From Ornithinibacillus caprae (GTDB lineage: Bacteria > Bacillota > Bacilli > Bacillales > Amphibacillaceae), in NCBI RefSeq assembly GCF_009728145.1, contig NZ_WOCA01000003.1:124001-188000 (forward strand): a DNA stretch of 64,000 bases, in the 5' to 3' direction. The notes beneath the pieces are model-generated. The model made no database searches. It was not told the DNA's origin and was given only the letters and a program-made list of their open reading frames with translations. Below, in pieces: positions 7,737 to 16,059 of the stretch; position 1 is the stretch's first letter, and each line of letters begins with the position of its first letter. Both the position numbers and the translations under genes were made by a program.

Positions 7737-8460
7737 TAAAATATTTGAAAATAAAAGGCTAGCAGATGTTTATGATTTATTTGATTCTGCAGAACGTCCA
7801 GACCTTGACCCATACATTGCAATGGTGGAGGAATTCAATGCACAAAAAATAATTGATCTTGGTTGTGGAACCGGTAACCTTGCGTGTAAGCTTGCTGCAA
7901 GTGAGAAGGAAGTGATCGGAGTTGACCCTGCCGCAGCCTCGCTTGATATAGCAAAGCGTAAACGTTTCGCAGACAAGGTTCAATGGTATAACGGAACTAT
8001 AGAAATGCTACCTGATCTTCAAGCTGATCTAATTACGATGACTGGAAATGTCGCTCAAGTTTTTGTAACCGACGATGAATGGAATTCAACACTTAAGGAA
8101 TGTAGAAGTCATATTAAACCTGGTGGCAAACTGATTTTTGAAGTTCGTGACCCTGCAAAAGAAGCATGGAAGAACTGGGTACGTAGTAAGACGCATTGTG
8201 TAATAGAAGCACCTGAAATCGGGAAAGTAGAGAGGTGGCATGATCTTCTTGATGTACAATTACCGTTCGTTACATTTCGCCATACATTTGTATTTCACAA
8301 CGACGGTAAAATCCTTACTTCAGAATCCACATTAAGATTTCGGAGTAAGACTGAGGTCATTAATTCCTTAGACAAAGCTAACTTAATTGTGGAGGATATT
8401 CGAGATGCTCCAGATCGTCCTGGGCTAGAATTCGTCTTTATTGCCCGCAGGCCGGATTAG
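7729..8460 (+). CDS. Class I SAM-dependent methyltransferase
   Basis: A 243-residue methyltransferase. Motif I is IIDLGCGTGN at about 41-50, the acidic ribose-binding residue sits in VIGVDPAAASL, and IKPGGKLIFEVRDP is the post-motif III strand. The start is TTG at 7729, 7 nt behind AGGAGG. It lacks features that reveal the substrate. It is one of the few rightward genes in the left half of the window, and is followed closely by a strong hairpin. Confidence 0.92.
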   Translation: MADKIFENKRLADVYDLFDSAERPDLDPYIAMVEEFNAQKIIDLGCGTGNLACKLAASEKEVIGVDPAAASLDIAKRKRFADKVQWYNGTIEMLPDLQADLITMTGNVAQVFVTDDEWNSTLKECRSHIKPGGKLIFEVRDPAKEAWKNWVRSKTHCVIEAPEIGKVERWHDLLDVQLPFVTFRHTFVFHNDGKILTSESTLRFRSKTEVINSLDKANLIVEDIRDAPDRPGLEFVFIARRPD

Positions 8461-8472
8461 TGTGAATAAACT

Positions 8473-8509
8473 AAACAGGGACGCTTTTTTTAGAAAATCG
8501 TCCCTGTTT
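8473..8509 (+). terminator. Hairpin terminator after the methyltransferase
   Basis: Perfect 11-nt arms AAACAGGGACG (8473-8483) and CGTCCCTGTTT (8499-8509), 12 nt past the methyltransferase stop, followed by GTATTTTGTG. The loop contains TTTTTTT. It could act in both directions. Confidence 0.75.
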
Positions 8510-8776
8510 GTATTTTGTGTCACATAATATACAGACGATCAAACCAGGAATCATTAGATTCCTTCCCACATACTTTGCTCTCTAAATCTTCATAGGTATA
8601 AGTTAGATATCAGTTTGTATCCTCCAAATTCACTGAAAAAACACCAGAATGAAGTTTCCAAATTGAAGAAGATGATCACCTTGATTTAGTCTTGGAATCG
8701 ACTGAATGAATAATAACTAATTTGATATTATTTTAAACTCAGTATATATAGTGAAATGTTTGCAGCCCTTTAAGTT

Positions 8777-9082
8777 TTACAACTTGTTATTAAAAAAGTT
8801 TTTTATTCTTTCAATAGATTTTAACTTCATAAATAGTGTAATGACGAAAGCAATTCCTGAGAACAATATTCCTGCGCCAATTACTTGCCAAAACACTGAG
8901 CTTGCTTCCCACGGTACTTGTGAGGGATTACCGATATTGGAAAAATCAGATTCACTAGGGTTTTTTAATCCTAGGATAACTAACGGATTGGAACTGTATT
9001 TTAATCCAATCCAAAATCCTATAATTATTGAAATCGACATTCCAATAACATAGCATCTAATCAATAGTTTTTTTGGTGTCAA
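8777..9082 (-). CDS. Small two-helix membrane protein
   Basis: A 101-residue protein with two membrane helices (about 7-26 and 63-85) joined by an outside loop with SSNPLVILGLKNPSESDF. TTG start at 9082 follows AGAGGATTT. I do not recognise the family. It is an isolated leftward gene between the methyltransferase and the CHRD gene. Confidence 0.55.
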   Translation of the reverse strand: MTPKKLLIRCYVIGMSISIIIGFWIGLKYSSNPLVILGLKNPSESDFSNIGNPSQVPWEASSVFWQVIGAGILFSGIAFVITLFMKLKSIERIKNFFNNKL

Positions 9083-9106
9083 GTTTAAATCCTCTTTTCT
9101 ATCGAA

Positions 9107-9134
9107 AATAGTAATTATTTTTATAATTACTATT
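9107..9134. promoter_or_regulatory. Inverted repeat between divergent genes
   Basis: AATAGTAATT at 9107-9116 and AATTACTATT at 9125-9134 are exact complements around an 8-nt T-rich centre, 25 nt upstream of the membrane protein at 9082. It may be an operator or a hairpin. The remaining 290-nt gap up to the CHRD gene shows nothing else clear. Confidence 0.35.
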
Positions 9135-9371
9135 TATATATCGGTATGTCATTCTAATAGTTTAATTACTACTCTTTATCTATTCAGGTCAATATCACCC
9201 TTTATTTAATTACTTTTACTAACTTAATGGAGAACCATAAAACTGTAACAATTATTATAAACTAGTTAAAACTCCAATTATATTCTATTTGTATTAAAAC
9301 AGTTACCTAACCTATACATTCAACATCTCTTTACATAGAATATACAAAATCTATGAAAAGGAGGTGGACAC

Positions 9372-9800
9372 ATGCGAAGATTTTTCAAGGCAAGATTAAG
9401 AGGGGAAAATGAGGTCCCTCCTGTAAATACTAATGCGTTTGGTTCTGCTAAGTTTGCAGCTAATAAAAAAAGAAATAAGATAAAATTTACACTAGAAGTT
9501 AAAAACATTGAAAACTTTATTCAGGCACACATCCACTTTGGTAGACGTGGGGAAAATGGACCTGTAGTAGCGTTCCTTTTTGGTGCTGACTTAGAAACCC
9601 TTGAGGAACAAAATGGTATAACGACAAGAAGAGGTATTGTTACAGGAGTTATCAAAGATGACGATATTGTAGAAAATGACGTAGGGATAGAAAATGTAAA
9701 AGATTTATTAGCATTTATGGAACAAAAATTAACCTATGTTAATGCTCATACTGAACAAAATCCAGGCGGAGAGATTAGAGGTCAAATTGTACCACAATAA
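9372..9800 (+). CDS. CHRD domain protein
   Basis: A 142-residue protein that is almost entirely one CHRD (chordin-type) domain: FKARLRGENEVPPVNTNAFG at the start, AHIHFGRRGENGPVVAFL in the middle and YVNAHTEQNPGGEIRGQIV at the end, all typical of the family. AAAGGAGGTGGACAC ribosome site. Bacterial CHRD proteins are usually secreted, but no signal peptide is present here, so it may act in the cytoplasm or spore, or leave by another route. The molecular role of the domain in bacteria is not established. Confidence 0.9.
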   Translation: MRRFFKARLRGENEVPPVNTNAFGSAKFAANKKRNKIKFTLEVKNIENFIQAHIHFGRRGENGPVVAFLFGADLETLEEQNGITTRRGIVTGVIKDDDIVENDVGIENVKDLLAFMEQKLTYVNAHTEQNPGGEIRGQIVPQ

Positions 9801-9920
9801 TATTATTCCTATGATGACTCAACAAGTTGCATATAAACGGGGATCACTGTAAAGACCGAAATCACAACGTTAAAGAATTATTCAAAAAGCACCAATTAAC
9901 TATAGATTACTATATAAACA

Positions 9921-10247
9921 TTAGATTTCAAAAAAGGTATCCCTCTCTACTTTGCAAACTCTCAGTGCGAACGTTTTATACCATTCTTTTTTGCCTCGTT
10001 CTTGTGCAACTTTATGGGCGGCATTTTCTTTCCAATTTTTTATTGCGTCTAAAGATTCCCAATACGAAACTGTAATTCCTAACTTATGATCATGAGCACT
10101 TTCTATGCCTAAAAAACCGTTCTGTTCAGATGCCAACTCTACCATTTTATCTGCCATCTTTCTATAATCTCTATCCCTTTCCGTTCGCTGAGAAGCAAAT
10201 ATCACAGCATAGTACGGTGGTTGAGGAGTTTTTGCAATTTCACTCAT
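9921..10247 (-). CDS. Antibiotic biosynthesis monooxygenase (ABM) domain protein
   Basis: A 108-residue protein with the ABM dimeric ferredoxin-like fold: YYAVIFASQRTERDRDYRKM, then LASEQNGFLGIESAHD, VSYWESLDAIKNWKENAAH and QERGKKEWYKTFALRVCKVE. This family includes small monooxygenases and haem-degrading relatives; many members have no known substrate. The ATG follows GGGGGAATGAAAG. It is next to a decayed MFS gene. Confidence 0.88.
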   Translation of the reverse strand: MSEIAKTPQPPYYAVIFASQRTERDRDYRKMADKMVELASEQNGFLGIESAHDHKLGITVSYWESLDAIKNWKENAAHKVAQERGKKEWYKTFALRVCKVERDTFFEI

Positions 10248-10282
10248 CTTTCATTCCCCCAAGTCATTTATAGTAACTAAAT

Positions 10283-10528
10283 CTAGTTAAGCTCTCTAAT
10301 TTTTTTATTTGTTAAACCTAGCAATGAAACGATTATAATACTTATACCTGCTAGGCTCATAGACAATAAATCTCCAAGTTCAATAGCTCCCACTCTTGCA
10401 TGAAAAACTAAGAAAGGTAAACAAGTATAATAGATTGCTATTCCGAAAAAAGATATGCTTTGCCCAGACCACAGGAGAGCAAATGGCTTATTATGAAGAA
10501 CTGTTAATAGTTTTGGTTTATGTACCAT
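10283..10528 (-). pseudogene. MFS transporter remnant with internal deletion
   Basis: An 81-residue frame. The first 55 residues (PFALLWSGQSISFFG, then LPFLVFHARVGAIELGDLLS) match the N-terminus of a 400-residue MFS exporter; the last 25 (SLAGISIIIVSLLGLTNKKI) look like the C-terminal helix and tail of the same kind of protein. The middle ten helices are missing and the two ends are fused in frame. It still has a GGGAG ribosome site. Almost certainly non-functional as a transporter. Confidence 0.6.
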
Positions 10529-10597
10529 CCTATTCTCTCCCAGATATGATTTCTATATTCAATACTTTACTGATGCAGATGTTTTATTAACTATCGC

Positions 10598-10885
10598 TCA
10601 CTCAGACTTTTTATACCTTACGCAAAACGGGGTCAACATTGAACCAATAACTAAAATAAATAATGCTATACCAATTGTTCCAAAAGGATTGTTAAAAGGC
10701 GAAAGAAAATTAGCAAATATCACCATTGGAAGAATCGTCAACGAGACAAAAATGAATCTACTAGGGATTGTTACCTTATGTGTAGCGCCACATTGATTGC
10801 AATGAATAGGTTTATAATTCCACCACAGAGAATGATAGATTTTAGTCCAACTAAATTGTTCATTACAGTTTTTACATTTTTGCAC
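10598..10885 (-). CDS. Zinc-ribbon membrane protein, TIGR04104 type
   Basis: A 95-residue protein starting MQKCKNCNEQFSW, with two CxxC pairs (about 4-7 and 30-33, the second as CNQC) that should bind one zinc, followed by two membrane helices (about 43-63 and 69-88). This is the layout of the small cxxc_20_cxxc family of Bacilli, of unknown role. It stands alone between the MFS remnant and a lipoprotein gene. Confidence 0.8.
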   Translation of the reverse strand: MQKCKNCNEQFSWTKIYHSLWWNYKPIHCNQCGATHKVTIPSRFIFVSLTILPMVIFANFLSPFNNPFGTIGIALFILVIGSMLTPFCVRYKKSE

Positions 10886-10949
10886 AACAAAACCACCTTA
10901 CTATGAAATGTCATAAATACTCTTAGATTACTCGAACTTCTCTCCAAAA

Positions 10950-11483
10950 TCATTGAGCATTTCGAATTATATCTTCCACAATTGATTTTGCATCTTCTTC
11001 TGACTCACTACCTGGTAAGTGATATCTAATACTGTAACCATAGTCTTCAACATCCACTGCCATTACTACTAAATCTTCTTGGACTAACTGATATTGGACT
11101 TCACGATCATCTATTTCGATAAGCTCTGCATCAGCAAGTGTACCGCTGCCTTCTTTATAAATAGACACCTGGATCACTGATTCGTCATAATACAAATCCC
11201 CATAGATAATTTTCTTTAATTCATTTTCTTCCCATTGTTTTACCGCTTCATCATCCAATGGTTCTTCTTTTGAAGCAACATATTCTATATCTACACTCCA
11301 TGGATTCCCATTCACGTCGTAACTAAGTATGACTGTGCCTATTGGGAAATCCGTTTTTGGAATATATGGACTTATCCCTAACTCTTCGTTTATTCTATCT
11401 TTAATATCTTCAGAATCAACAGAACCTTGTTTACAACCGACTAACAATATAAACAACATGACCAAAAGTAGATTCTTTCTCAT
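10950..11483 (-). CDS. Lipoprotein of unknown function
   Basis: About 177 residues. MRKNLLLVMLFILLVGC is a lipoprotein signal peptide with lipobox LVGC; the mature protein is acidic and contains IGTVILSYDVNGNPWSVDIE and a C-terminal YGYSIRYHLPG. A longer frame exists from 11519, but the ATG at 11483 follows GGGGGAGGATTAC and starts exactly at the signal peptide. Anchored outside the membrane. No family recognised beyond general resemblance to small Bacillus lipoproteins. Confidence 0.78.
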   Translation of the reverse strand: MRKNLLLVMLFILLVGCKQGSVDSEDIKDRINEELGISPYIPKTDFPIGTVILSYDVNGNPWSVDIEYVASKEEPLDDEAVKQWEENELKKIIYGDLYYDESVIQVSIYKEGSGTLADAELIEIDDREVQYQLVQEDLVVMAVDVEDYGYSIRYHLPGSESEEDAKSIVEDIIRNAQ

Positions 11484-11668
11484 GTAATCCTCCCCCTTAT
11501 AAATAAAGTGAAGCAACAATCAGTCGAGGGTTTTCATCCCCCACTGATTGTTAGCTGAACAGAATCGGACATATACGGAAGGTTTATTCCCCACCTAAAC
11601 TTTTTGTGTACCGAATTTCTAAAGTCTCATTACATGCGAGATAAATATGTTTCAATCATTTCGTTAAT

Positions 11669-12366
11669 TCAATAAGCACCTAAGAATTTTGTCTCTAATT
11701 CAATCTCTTTTACTGTTTTCTCTTTATATATTTTATAAGCCTTTGCATTGGGTCTTGAACTAACGATTTCACTTATTTCTTCATCAATATAATGAAGAGC
11801 TACGCCATCATCAGTTGCGATACCAGATTTGATTTCACCATTTGATACAAGTCTCTGATAGGAAGGTCTCCTGTTTGCTTCTCCATCATAATGTGGACAA
11901 TTACTACCTTTTAAGAATCCTAAACATTTTAAGGGTTCGAGATCATGTCCATATGAATCAGTAACACCTTCTTCAAACCAACAAATTGAACCTGCACTAA
12001 TGCCAGCTAATATTATCCCTTGTTCCCAAGCCCTTTTTAAAATAGCGTCTAACCCTCATTCTTTCCATAAAATTAATAAATTTTTGGTGTTACCACCACC
12101 AACATAAATTATATTTTTCTCTAATAGAAAGCTTTCAAAGTCTGTTGTTTGTGGCTTAAATAATGAAAGGTGTGATGGTTTACAATTTTGCTTTTCAAAG
12201 AAGTTATAAAATCTCGATATGTAGTTATCTGAATCTCCGCTTGCAGTTGGAATGAAACAAATGTCGGGATTTTTATTAGTTGATTGATTAAGTATATATA
12301 AGTCTAACAGCGAATTTCTGGTTCCATAGAGAATCCGCCACCCCCTAGAGCAATTATTTGTTTCAT
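11669..12366 (-). pseudogene. Peptidase E-like (S51 family) gene, frameshift plus nonsense
   Basis: The pieces read MKQIIALGGGGFSMEPE, then in the next frame SLLDLYILNQSTNKNPD, DICFIPTASGDSDNY, IIYVGGGNTKNLL, ILAGISAGSICWFEEG and TDDGVALHYIDE. This is a Class I glutamine-amidotransferase-like Ser peptidase of the S51 type, with nucleophile Ser in GISAGS. Two lesions are visible: one A missing in GAAAATTCG at 12315-12317, and TGA where the family has Trp (KE-W-GLD) near 12050-12056. With one base added, 698 becomes 699 nt or 233 codons. The nonsense codon argues for real decay. Confidence 0.8.
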
Positions 12367-12439
12367 CTAATTACTTCCTTTCCAATTATCATAAGTTCTT
12401 CAATAATCCTGCACTCTTATTTCAATATCTTTATACTTA

Positions 12440-12514
12440 AATAATAACATAATATTCCAAAAATATTGGTTTTCACACAAGAAAAGGTGACCAATTTGAT
12501 CACCTTGTTTAACT
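12440..12514. repeat. Family-B intergenic module, copy 3
   Basis: AATAATAACATAATATTCC (12440-12458) followed by the hairpin GGTGACCAATTTGATCACC at 12485-12503 and TTGTTT. Read leftward, the hairpin lies about 90 nt past the stop of the YoaP-like gene, and the box lies about 75 nt ahead of the peptidase E pseudogene. Confidence 0.78.
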
Positions 12515-12591
12515 ATATAATTGAAAACAAAAATAACGTTAAATTACTTTTTCCAAAAATTGTTGAACTTCTTTTGGGGATTTTATAATGG

Positions 12592-13356
12592 CTACTTGTT
12601 TACCAATTCTTTTAATCGTTTCGTTGCAGAATGAACTGTAAGCCTATGAAATGAAATTAATTTACTTTTGTAAATGACTCCATAAATGCCATAAGGAGTA
12701 GGCGAAAGTCTCAGCAATTCTTCTCTACTATTTATGTCAATAATTTCTACATGTATACCCAATTTGCTTGCCCCCTTAACAACATTATCAGTTGCTATGT
12801 CTACAAATGGGCACTGCTGTGTTCGTAGGATTGTTAGTTCCTTGAAAGGTTTAAGTCTGTCGTCCCAATCATTAGGGAAATATGGATCGGGTGAATTACC
12901 AAATTTATGAACAAGTAATTCAAAGCCATAAGGACCATTTTCTACTTCAATGAAATTATTTTTTATAAAAACATCTTTACTTGGTGTCCAAGAGGTATTG
13001 GGATTTGTAACTACAATAACACCATCTTTATTCTGTTCCCTGGCATCTTGAATACATTTTTTGATTAATTTTGATGCATACCCTTTTCCAGTAATATTAA
13101 CCCAAAGACAATGAATAACTATATAGTTTTCACCATAAACAACTCTAGAAGAATATTCAATAGGTGTATATTCAATAAAACCTGCTGGTTTACTATTTTC
13201 CATAATTTTTATGTATTTTAATCCCTCATTAAATCTATTTTTCAACCAATCATTTTTGTTTATGTACCCGCTTGAATTTGGCTTACTCCGAAGACAATAA
13301 CAACCCTTACCATCTAAGTTATTTTCCTCTAATTCCACCAATTCTACTAATTCCAC
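12592..13356 (-). CDS. yoaP: YoaP-like protein: GNAT domain plus YoaP C-terminal domain
   Basis: About 254 residues. The N-terminal half is a GNAT acetyltransferase (KPAGFIEYTPIEYSSRVV, then LWVNITGKGYASKLIKKCI with the acetyl-CoA motif). The C-terminal half from about 165 (PYFPNDWDDRLKPFKELTIL, then RTQQCPFVDIATDNVV, SPTPYGIYGVIYKSKLISFH) is the YoaP domain. GTG at 13356 follows AGGGGGAGA by 7 nt and is preferred over ATG at 13377. The first codons are a 9-nt tandem triplication encoding VEL-VEL-VEL. Substrate unknown. Confidence 0.88.
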   Translation of the reverse strand: MELVELVELEENNLDGKGCYCLRSKPNSSGYINKNDWLKNRFNEGLKYIKIMENSKPAGFIEYTPIEYSSRVVYGENYIVIHCLWVNITGKGYASKLIKKCIQDAREQNKDGVIVVTNPNTSWTPSKDVFIKNNFIEVENGPYGFELLVHKFGNSPDPYFPNDWDDRLKPFKELTILRTQQCPFVDIATDNVVKGASKLGIHVEIIDINSREELLRLSPTPYGIYGVIYKSKLISFHRLTVHSATKRLKELVNK

Positions 13357-13432
13357 TATATTTCTCCCCCTAAACATAGATATGTGTTAACTACTGCTCA
13401 CCCTTTGATTGAATTCTTAACGCTAATTACTT

Positions 13433-13996
13433 CTATTCATTCCTAAATCTTCCCATTAATATCGTATTATAATAATTTCCATCAGATAATATTTTGTCTT
13501 TTTTTAATACACCTTCCACTTCAAATCCAAATTTTTCATAAAGCTCTATTGCTTTACTATTAGATTCTAGTACATTTAAAGTGATTTTCTTAATATCTTT
13601 TGAGTCTGCCCAGAGAATAGATTCGTTTAAAAGATTTCTTCCAATTCTATACCCCCAATATTCTTGTAACACACAGACTCCAAATTCCACTTTGTGAGAA
13701 GTTCTCTTCAGATTATTGCTTTCACACCTTGAAAATCCAACAATATTATCATTTACCATAGCGACCAAAAATAAGTTATTCTCACTTTTGGTATCATCTT
13801 TAATTATCTTTTTGAATCCTATTTCATCTATGTATGCCTCACCTTTTTCTCTATCCATATTTTCTGTTTCACCATCAATTTCCAATCTTACTTCTGACAA
13901 AATTTTTGCATCTTCCTCTTTGGCAGTCCGAATGAAATATCTTAAATTACGAATATAAAATTCCTTTTGAACTTTTATAACAAATCCCACCCTCAT
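13433..13996 (-). CDS. GNAT acetyltransferase
   Basis: A 187-residue acetyltransferase. FIRTAKEEDAKILSEVRLE starts the fold, NDNIVGFSRCESNN is strand 4, LQEYWGYRIGRNLLNESI carries the acetyl-CoA motif (with Tyr-Arg where Gly-x usually stands), and LNVLESNSKAIELYEKFGF is motif B. The first 15-20 residues precede the usual start and the ribosome site is unclear, so the true start may be downstream. Isolated leftward gene. Confidence 0.86.
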   Translation of the reverse strand: MRVGFVIKVQKEFYIRNLRYFIRTAKEEDAKILSEVRLEIDGETENMDREKGEAYIDEIGFKKIIKDDTKSENNLFLVAMVNDNIVGFSRCESNNLKRTSHKVEFGVCVLQEYWGYRIGRNLLNESILWADSKDIKKITLNVLESNSKAIELYEKFGFEVEGVLKKDKILSDGNYYNTILMGRFRNE

Positions 13997-14194
13997 TATA
14001 TAAATCTAGCCCATTAGCAAATCAGACCAGTTAATCAGTTTAACTAAACTACTGTTATAGATGGGTACTTCACTACACCATATTAATCTCTATCGAATAC
14101 TTCATTTAATCAAAAATTTAATTTAATAAGTTACCAATTTCTATCCTTCTAATAAACCTTGTCTACTTTTTACCTTTTTAAGATTTCCTATATT

Positions 14195-14797
14195 TTATTC
14201 ACAATAACTTAAGATACAAGACTCAGTAGTATCATATTCTTCAAGATAATCTTCTTGAATTATTCCACATACAGCACAGTCCTTGTATTGATTCTTGGAA
14301 TTACGTATCATGTGTCTGATTACTCCTTCTTGCTTCATTCCAACTTTTCTCATAATTTTTCCAGAAGCAGGATTATCGACATTATGTGCCGCAGAAATTT
14401 TATGTATATTCATTTTTCTAAAGCCAAATTCCACAACTGCTTTTAACGATTCAGTTCCATAGCCTTGATTCCACCAATTGGATCCAACTGAGTAACTAAC
14501 TTCGCAGTTTCCAGTGGCAAGCTCAAAATCATATAAATCAATCTCTCCAATTAGTTCACTCGTTTCCTTCAATTCAATACCCCAATAACAGAATTCTTTA
14601 CATCCATACTGGCTAACAATCTTATCCAACCTGTCAAATGTTTCCGAAACTGTCTTGTGTGCTGGATTAATTCTATTGTCAGATACCCGCTCATCTGACA
14701 ACCAATGATTAAAAACACTTTGTACATCCCTAAGTTCTAACTTTCGCAGAGTTAATCGATCCGTTTCTATTTTAGGTGTTCCTAAAAAATTTATCAT
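14195..14797 (-). CDS. GNAT acetyltransferase, RimJ/RimL type
   Basis: A 200-residue acetyltransferase: IETDRLTLRKLELRDVQSVF at the N-terminus, VSYSVGSNWWNQGYGTESLK with the acetyl-CoA motif at about 113-132, and AHNVDNPASGKIMRKVGMKQ as motif B. The start follows TTAGGAGGCGATATA. A Cys-bearing tail (CAVCGIIQEDYLEEYD) ends the protein. Independent leftward unit; substrate unknown. Confidence 0.9.
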   Translation of the reverse strand: MINFLGTPKIETDRLTLRKLELRDVQSVFNHWLSDERVSDNRINPAHKTVSETFDRLDKIVSQYGCKEFCYWGIELKETSELIGEIDLYDFELATGNCEVSYSVGSNWWNQGYGTESLKAVVEFGFRKMNIHKISAAHNVDNPASGKIMRKVGMKQEGVIRHMIRNSKNQYKDCAVCGIIQEDYLEEYDTTESCILSYCE

Positions 14798-14894
14798 TAT
14801 ATCGCCTCCTAAATTTGAAATTTATACTACCTATAAACGTAATTAATCGATATCTGCTTATCTCTTTTCCCATATAGATAAGAGGGTAAATTTA

Positions 14895-15404
14895 TCATTC
14901 TCGACATTCAATAACAACAGTTCCAAATAATTCTCCTCCAACAAAAGCAGTCAATTTCCATACTCCACTGGAAGGTAATGACATTGATGATGGAATATGT
15001 GCGTCTGCACCGTTGTTAGGTCCTCCTAAATTTTCTGTTTCAAATACCGTTACTTCTTCGCCAGTATCTATGTTCTTTCCTATAACTTTAAACTCTCCTT
15101 CTAGTTCCTCTGGTTCTCCCCAAAAATGCCACATATATTTCTGTTCTTGATTAGGCTTAAAACGAGTATCTTCATCATCATAAATAAATCCAATTCTGCC
15201 TTTTTCTCCTATCATTGTATAGGAAGCAACTTCAAATATTGGACTTATTTCCAAGTTGTGATCATCGTTCTCCTCAGAGATTGTACTTAGAGATTTATCT
15301 GCTGAAGAATTTCCACTTTCTAATTGATCCTCTGAATTATTATTTGGGAAACAGCCTATTAAAATAATTAAAACGGAAATAAATACTATCAACTTTATAA
15401 TCAT
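14895..15404 (-). CDS. Lipoprotein, DUF4871-like
   Basis: A 169-residue lipoprotein: IIKLIVFISVLIILIGC signal peptide with lipobox LIGC, a polar Ser/Asn/Glu linker, then a domain with YTMIGEKGRIGFIYDD, FKPNQEQKYMWHFWGEPEEL and GVWKLTAFVGGELFGTVVIE. The QKYMWHFWG core and the closing strand resemble DUF4871-type Bacillus lipoproteins (YhfM group); that assignment is from memory. It is anchored on the outer face of the membrane. Role unknown. Confidence 0.75.
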   Translation of the reverse strand: MIIKLIVFISVLIILIGCFPNNNSEDQLESGNSSADKSLSTISEENDDHNLEISPIFEVASYTMIGEKGRIGFIYDDEDTRFKPNQEQKYMWHFWGEPEELEGEFKVIGKNIDTGEEVTVFETENLGGPNNGADAHIPSSMSLPSSGVWKLTAFVGGELFGTVVIECRE

Positions 15405-15504
15405 TTAATTTCTCACCCTTTCAATCATCAAATTAGATCCCACATCTTTTCCAATGCCTTGCTTACAAATCCATCTGAAATAGTTCAGGAAAAGTTTATA
15501 CTTT

Positions 15505-15534
15505 AATACTAACATAATATTCCAATAATATTAT
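15505..15534. repeat. Family-B box, copy 4
   Basis: AATACTAACATAATATTCC then AATAATATTA, about 100 nt ahead of the lipoprotein at 15404. No hairpin half is visible here; the neighbour on the other side is the rightward padR-HAAS pair. Confidence 0.72.
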
Positions 15535-15647
15535 TAGATTTTTAAAAATGTTCAGATGGAATTTGCTAATCACATCCTATTTTCCCCATGCAAAAAAACT
15601 AAATCACCGTTAAAAAATAATATTTTACCTAAAACAATAATATTCAC

Positions 15648-15677
15648 TTTACAATAGTGTGCGTCATACACTATACT
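15648..15677 (+). promoter_or_regulatory. Sigma-A promoter with PadR operator
   Basis: TTTACA (15648-15653), an 18-nt spacer and TATACT (15672-15677) form a sigma-A promoter 20 nt ahead of the padR ATG at 15697. An exact 7-nt inverted repeat, ATAGTGT at 15654-15660 and ACACTAT at 15668-15674, fills the spacer and overlaps the -10 box. This is where a PadR repressor would bind, so autorepression is likely. Confidence 0.65.
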
Positions 15678-15696
15678 GATCTTAGGAGTTGATAAC

Positions 15697-16059
15697 ATGA
15701 ACGATGCTAAAGAATATATGGATAAATTAATGCAAGAATTGCGACGCGGGACCATTACTATTGGCGTGTTGAGCCAACTAGCTGAACCGCAATATGGTTA
15801 TTCACTTGTTACTATGTTAGGAGAAAAAGGAATTCATGTAGAACCAGGCACACTGTATCCACTTTTAAGAAGACTAGAAAAACAAGGGTTACTCAATAGT
15901 AAGTGGGACACAAATGAAGCTAGACCACGGAAATATTATCTATTGAGTGACACAGGAAAAGAAGTGTATGAACTGTTGATCAATGAATGGCAACAGATTG
16001 TAGAAAGTATGAATAACGTTATTAACGTTCAAGGAGGAGAAAAAGATGGAAATGATTGA
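15697..16059 (+). CDS. PadR family transcriptional regulator
   Basis: A 120-residue winged-helix regulator: LMQELRRGTITIGVLSQLAE, then GYSLVTMLGEKGIHVEPGTL and YPLLRRLEKQGLL, ending in RPRKYYLLSDTGKEVYELL and a dimerisation helix. The ATG follows TTAGGAGTTGATAAC. Its last 14 nt overlap the HAAS gene, a classic PadR-effector pair. It probably controls itself and the HAAS gene through the inverted repeat at 15654-15674. Confidence 0.93.
   Translation: MNDAKEYMDKLMQELRRGTITIGVLSQLAEPQYGYSLVTMLGEKGIHVEPGTLYPLLRRLEKQGLLNSKWDTNEARPRKYYLLSDTGKEVYELLINEWQQIVESMNNVINVQGGEKDGND

Noticed and set aside
8520-8700. Leftward open stretch with YLTYTYEDLESKV and a TGA inside
   Set aside because: Different frames look equally coding over the same DNA and none has a start or recognisable family, so it is too weak to call a gene remnant.
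11930-11960. tRNA-like GGTTCGAGATC
   Set aside because: It resembles a T-loop but no acceptor or anticodon stem can be formed, and it lies in the peptidase E coding sequence.
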